Shown here piece by piece: positions 60,108 through 64,000 of a stretch of DNA of 64,000 nt. Within the stretch, counting starts at the first letter, position 1, and each line of letters begins with the position of its first letter. The notes under the pieces are model-generated. The model was given only the letters and a program-made list of their open reading frames with translations. It did not search any database and was not told the origin of the DNA. Made by a program: the position numbers and the translations under genes. Source of the stretch: Palaemon carinicauda (taxonomy: Eukaryota > Arthropoda > Malacostraca > Decapoda > Palaemonidae); NCBI RefSeq assembly GCF_036898095.1, contig NC_090729.1:75085754-75149753 (forward strand), given 5' to 3'.

Positions 60108-61541
60108 TCATGTCCGCCTGGTCAACAAAAAAGCATTTGCTCCAACTTTGAACTTTTGAAGTTCTACTGATTCAACCACCCGATTAGGAAGATCATTCCA
60201 CAACTTAGTAACAGCTGGAATAAAACTTCTAGAGTACTGCGTGGTATTGAGCCTCGTGATGGAGAAGGCCTGGCTATTAGAATTAACTGCCTGCCTAGTA
60301 TTACGAACAGGATAGAATTGTCCAGGGAGATCTGAATGTAAAGGATGGTCAGAGTTATGAAAAATCTTATGCAACATGCATAATGAACTAATTGAACGAC
60401 GGTGCCAGAGATTAATATCTAGATCAGGAATAAGAAATTTAATAGACCGTAAGTTTCTGTCCAACAAATTAAGATGAGAATCAGCAGCTGAAGACCAGAC
60501 AGGAGAACAATACTCAAAACAAGGTAGAATGAAAGAATTAAAACACTTCTTCAGAATAGATTGATCACCGAAAATCTTAAAAGACTTTCTCAATAAGCCT
60601 ATTTTTTGTGCAATTGAAGAAGACACAGACCTTATATGTTTCTCAAAAGTAAATTTACTGTCGAGAATCACACCTAAAATTTTGAAAGAGTCATACATAT
60701 TCAAAGAAACATTATCAATACTGAGATCCGGATGTTGAGGAGCCACCGTCCTTGACCTACTTACAATCATACTTTGAGTTTTGTTAGGATTCAACTTCAT
60801 ACCCCATAATTTGCACCATGCACTAATTCTAGCTAAATCTCTATTAAGGGATTCACCAACCCTAGATCTACATTCAGGGGATGGAATTGATGCAAAGAGA
60901 GTAGCATCATCTGCATATGCAACAAGCTTGTTTTCTGGGCCAAACCACATGTCATATGTATATAGTATGAAAAGTAATGGGCCAAGAACACTACCCTGTG
61001 GAACACCGGATATCACATTCCTATAATCACTATGGTGCCCATCAACAAAAACTCTTTGAGATCTATTACTTAAAAAATCAATAATAATGCTAAGAAACGA
61101 CCCACCCACTCCCAACTGTTTCAGTTTGAAAACAAGGGCCTCATGATTAACACGGTCAAAGGCAGCACTAAAATCAAGGCCAATCATACGAACTTCCCGA
61201 CCACAATCAAGGGATTTCTGTACAGCATTGGAGATTGTAAGAAGGGCATCACATGCTCCAAGGCCTTTACGAAAACCAAATTGCAAACTAGGGAGTAGAT
61301 GATTACCTTCAGCAAACCTATTAAGACGTTTTGCCAGAAGACGTTCAAAAACTTTAGAAAATATGGGAGTTATGGAAATTGGGCGGTAATCAGTGGGACT
61401 TGAGCTACCACAAACACATTTACATAGAGGAGTAACATTACCAATTCTCCAACTAGTGCTAAAAGCTCCTCTTCTTGCTATCTTGCGCAAAATAACTGAT
61501 AACTTTGGAGCTAAGAAATCTGCTGTCTTTATAAAAAACAA
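60108..61541 (-). pseudogene. LINE reverse transcriptase domain
   Basis: A 477-codon open segment of the LINE ORF. RT landmarks by residue: DYRPISITPIFSKVFERLL (51-69), QFGFRKGLGACDALL (87-101), motif A GLDFSAAFD (121-129, catalytic Asp123), motif B GVPQGSVLGPLLFIL (179-193) and motif C YADD (209-212). GMKLNPNKTQSMIVS follows, and then a thumb-like region with LGVILDSKFTFEKHI. The C-terminal part (FNSFILPCFEYCSPVWSSA, TKLWNDLPNRVV) is shared with the fragments at 42.3 kb. All three catalytic Asp positions are intact. It is joined in frame to the upstream part through stop codons at 61569-61571 and 61614-61616 (both TGA). Confidence 0.9.
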
Positions 61542-61613
61542 AGGAAAAATACCATTAGGGTCTACACCTCAATAAGCATCAAGGTCCACCAACAGAGCTT
61601 TAATCTCACGAGA

Positions 61614-62561
61614 TCAAAAAGCTAAACTAGTTAGTTTAGCCTCAGGAAAACAGGAATGAGGAAGTTCAAGTTTTTCAATACTCTGTTTACTGTCAAAAAG
61701 TTCAGCCAAAAGGGTTGCCTTTTCCTTTGGACAGTGAGTGACTGAGCCATCTGGTTTAAGTAAAGGAGGAACTGTTGCATCTACACCACCAAAGAGTGCA
61801 GATTTAAGGGTAGACCACCATTTATGTTCCTGAGTTGTACCAGAAAGTGTTTCTTTTATGGTTAAATTGTACTCCTTTTCAGCTGAGGCATAAACTCTCT
61901 GAGCAAAAGCTCGAAGCTGAGTATAGTTGTTCCAGGTCAAATCTGATCTGTTACCCTTCCAAAGATGATAGGCCTCCTGTTTCTCCAAATAAGCACGTCT
62001 ACAATCATCATTGAACCACGGTTTGTCCTTCACTCGGTACCTTAGCACACGAGAAGGGATACGCCTATCAATTATATTGACTAGATTCTCATTCAAAGGG
62101 ACAACAGGATCTACACTATTATATAATTGTGACCAATTCAAGCACAAAAGATCAGGTAAAATCCCATTCCAGTCTGCTTGGGATTTCATATAAATTTTAC
62201 AAGAATATGATATATCAGGGACAGGCTGCTCAGTCTTCACTAATTATGAAATCAAGGCATGATCAGATGTCCCGACTGGAGAACCAACCTTACTAGTTAT
62301 AACGCCAGGGGAGTCAGTGTATACGAGGTCCAAGCAATTACCAGACCTGTGAGTAGCTTCATTTATGATTTGCTCACAGCCTGATTCAGAGGCAAAGACT
62401 AAAGATCTTAAGCCATGGCGATCGGTAGGAGAGATAGAACTTAACCACTCCCTATGGTGAGCATTAAAATCACCAACAAAGACAAAAGAAGCCTTTCTAT
62501 CATCTTCTTGTTTCTTGTATCTTAGCCATAATGGTAAGAAGACAATCGAAGATAGAACCAT
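61614..62561 (-). pseudogene. LINE endonuclease C-terminal part and linker
   Basis: It contains FVFVGDFNAHHREWLSS (catalytic GDFN-A-H motif) and GTSDHALIS (terminal SDH motif of APE endonucleases). A linker of about 200 residues follows (PVPDISYSCKIYM, RVLRYRVKDKPWFNDDCRRA, LLKPDGSVTHCPKEKATLL). A TAA at 62244-62246 interrupts the frame directly after SDHALIS, and a TGA ends the open stretch at 61614-61616. The segment LLKPDGSVTHCPKEK recurs, diverged, at about 41250-41320. Confidence 0.85.
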
Positions 62562-63066
62562 CTATGTCTGGATTCCGGTAGATCGAACACAAATAAAAGT
62601 TGTTATGCCTGCCACAAACTTTTATTACCTGAATCTCATGACATCCACATTGATAGCAGGACTTATGAGAAGCAGGGTACTCGGTCCTAATATACACCGC
62701 CATTCCCCTGACCCTAGGGATGGCATCACGTTTCAACATTATTGGCTTCTTAAAACCAGTTATAAGGAGCTCAAATGAGTGCCTCATATTAGAAACCAAA
62801 GTTTCTGAGCACAAAAGAATATCATACTGTCTGGACGCAACTGTAAGGTCTTGGATATTTGCATGAAGACCACGAATATTGCAATACAAAAGACGACATT
62901 GACGAAATCTAGGACGTACTGGTCCCGGATTTCGCTCAATGTCTCCAGACAGCATAAGAATTAATAGAAATAAAAAAGAGACATCATACTTAAAAACTAG
63001 ATTAACAAGAATTATAACAAAAACAATACATACAGAATTATAAACAAAGTGATTGATGATACCCAT
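62500..63066 (-). pseudogene. LINE N terminus: hydrophobic segment, 2A-like motif, endonuclease N-terminal part
   Basis: ATG at 63064-63066. Residues 7-39 are strongly hydrophobic. Residues 41-49 read GDIERNPGP, a match to the 2A ribosome-skipping signature D-[VI]-E-x-N-P-G-P. The APE endonuclease then starts with LLYCNIRGLHANIQDL (Asn motif), ILLCSETLV (Glu motif), GMAVYIRTEYP and LCSIYRNPDID. The frame is lost near 62505-62515, where a few extra bases around an AAGAAACAAGAAG stretch shift into the frame used by 62244-62561. I infer a short insertion from the overlap of the two frames. Confidence 0.85.
62920..62946 (-). other. 2A-like ribosome-skipping motif GDIERNPGP
   Basis: The nine codons match the canonical 2A core, with the skip expected between the final Gly and Pro. 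In known 2A sites upstream residues also matter; here they are hydrophobic (FLFLLILMLS). 2A-like peptides are documented at the N termini of some non-LTR retrotransposon proteins. Confidence 0.8.
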
Positions 63067-63867
63067 AGACTATAGTAAAAAGTCGGAAAAACTGGTCAAC
63101 ATGGAGGAGTTGATACATCATGCAAGGCTAAATACCCTCCAGGATAGCCACTTCAACTGAAGGGAGGACAGTAAGGATGGTTTTGAGAAGAAAAATAATC
63201 AGAAAAAGGAAAATACAACCTCTTGATAAACCACCAAGCATCCATGGCCCTTCTATAAAGCCTGCCCAACACACCATTTCAAAAAACAAGAGGAAGAAAA
63301 AAAAATAAAAAAAAATAAGATAGAATTGTGTGCCTGAGTGTACCCTCAAGCAAGAGAACTCCAACCCAAGACAGTGGAAGACCATGGTACAGAGGCTATG
63401 GCACTACCCAAGACTAGAGAACAGTGGTTTAATTTTGGAGTGTCCTCCTAGAAGAGCTGCTTACCACAGCTAAAGAGTCTCTTCTACCCTTACCAAGAGG
63501 AAAGTACACTGAACAAATTGCAGTACAGTAATTAACCCCTTGGGTGAAGAAGTGTTAAGTATCTCATTGTTGTCAGGTGTATGAGGAAAGACGAGAATAT
63601 GTAAAGAATAGGCCAAACTATTCTGTGTAAGTGTAGGCAAAGAAAAAATAAGCCGTGACCAGAGAAAGGGATCCAATGCATTACTGTCTGGCCATTCAAA
63701 GGATCCAATACCTCTCTAGTGATAGTATCTCAACGGGCGGCTGGTGCCCTGGCCAACCTACTACCTATAGAGATAATTCTTCTCACTCATCAATATCAAG
63801 TCTCGATCTCGTGATCCCGGAGACACAGCAGGAAACAAGCCAGAGACAGCCATCCAGTGAGGACGAG

Positions 63868-64000
63868 ATGAAGCAGAAGAAGCGGGTCCGGATGTCGAAG
63901 AAAGAAATCCCTGACTACCACTGGACTGAAGTGGCAGAGACTAGGTTGGCCGACCTTGTGAAGGAGAACCCCATGCTGTTTGACAAGAAGCACAAGGAGT
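63868..64000 (+). CDS. MADF-domain protein, N terminus, runs off the window
   Basis: The frame is open to the last base, and also open upstream of the first ATG (63868-63870) back to at least 63770. The start is therefore uncertain; an acceptor-like TATCAAG ends at 63800. After a charged leader (MKQKKRVRMSKKE), the residues ETRLADLVKENPMLFDKKHK match the start of a MADF domain, a Myb/SANT-like DNA-binding fold found in Adf-1. The same domain occurs in the accessory protein of PIF/Harbinger transposons, so this could be a host transcription factor exon or a transposon gene. No lesion is visible in the part present. The LINE ends only about 100 bp upstream, so the frame may start inside this gap or be spliced. 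Confidence 0.65.
   Translation, partial: MKQKKRVRMSKKEIPDYHWTEVAETRLADLVKENPMLFDKKHKE

Larger units (their letters stand above)
59863..63768 (-). mobile_element. nearly full-length jockey/CR1-like LINE with N-terminal 2A-like motif
   Basis: A 3.9-kb non-LTR retrotransposon. On its own strand it has a 5' leader of about 700 bp (63768-63067). One long ORF then carries a hydrophobic N terminus with a 2A-like motif, an APE-type endonuclease, a linker and a reverse transcriptase. A 3' UTR ends in CTAGGGTTGTAGCTTGGATA and a (TAA)n tail (59863-59888). The ORF has one frameshift and three in-frame stops, so this copy is recently inactivated compared with its relatives in the window. No ORF1 and no RNase H domain are visible. 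Lack of RNase H fits CR1/jockey-group elements, while a (TAA)n tail is also known in I-group elements, so clade placement needs a tree. Confidence 0.88.

Overview
This window looks like gene-poor intergenic DNA from a decapod-type crustacean (shrimp or prawn lineage). That is an inference from three things: AT-rich background, an extreme density of long (CT/GA)n and (AT)n microsatellites (about 17 CT/GA tracts), and many copies of a LINE whose reverse transcriptase resembles proteins annotated in decapods as jockey-like. There are no bacterial features, no operons and no recognisable tRNA or rRNA gene. Almost every protein-like signal is a decayed transposon.

Layout. 0-0.25 kb: a Penelope-like GIY-YIG relic. 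1.6-4.0 kb: a complete but dead hAT element (minus strand; 13-bp TIRs, near-perfect 8-bp TSD, ZBED5/GTF2IRD2-like transposase). 6.4-8.7 kb: two RTE-like LINE fragments head to head, with a third copy at 11.7-13.5 kb. 17.9-19.75 kb: a second hAT relic of ZMYM1/TTF type. 20.6-22.6 kb: two non-autonomous TIR elements, one with a TTA target duplication. 27.1-29.1 kb: a TIR-flanked block, a 75-bp minisatellite and a hairpin. 29.6-30.8 kb: an RTE-like LINE of another family. 32-45 kb: several 5'-truncated copies of the jockey/CR1-like LINE. 48.2-55.1 kb: a 6.9-kb TIR element with about 1-kb terminal inverted repeats and one degenerate coding relic carrying XPG/FEN1-like nuclease motifs. It sits inside a LINE derivative and itself carries an 837-bp foldback element. 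56.0-57.3 kb: a P-element/THAP9-like relic. 59.9-63.8 kb: an almost full-length LINE whose N terminus carries a 2A-like peptide motif.

Only two loci look like possible host genes. One is the last exon of a small two-pass membrane protein (58.35-58.61 kb, minus), with a good splice acceptor and a downstream poly(A) signal. The other is the start of a MADF-domain protein running off the right edge (63.87 kb onward, plus); this second one could also be transposon-associated.

The LINE family gives a readable history. Its 5' leader and 3' tail are joined directly in short internally deleted derivatives. One derivative was split by the 6.9-kb element, and the foldback element later landed in the left TIR of that element.
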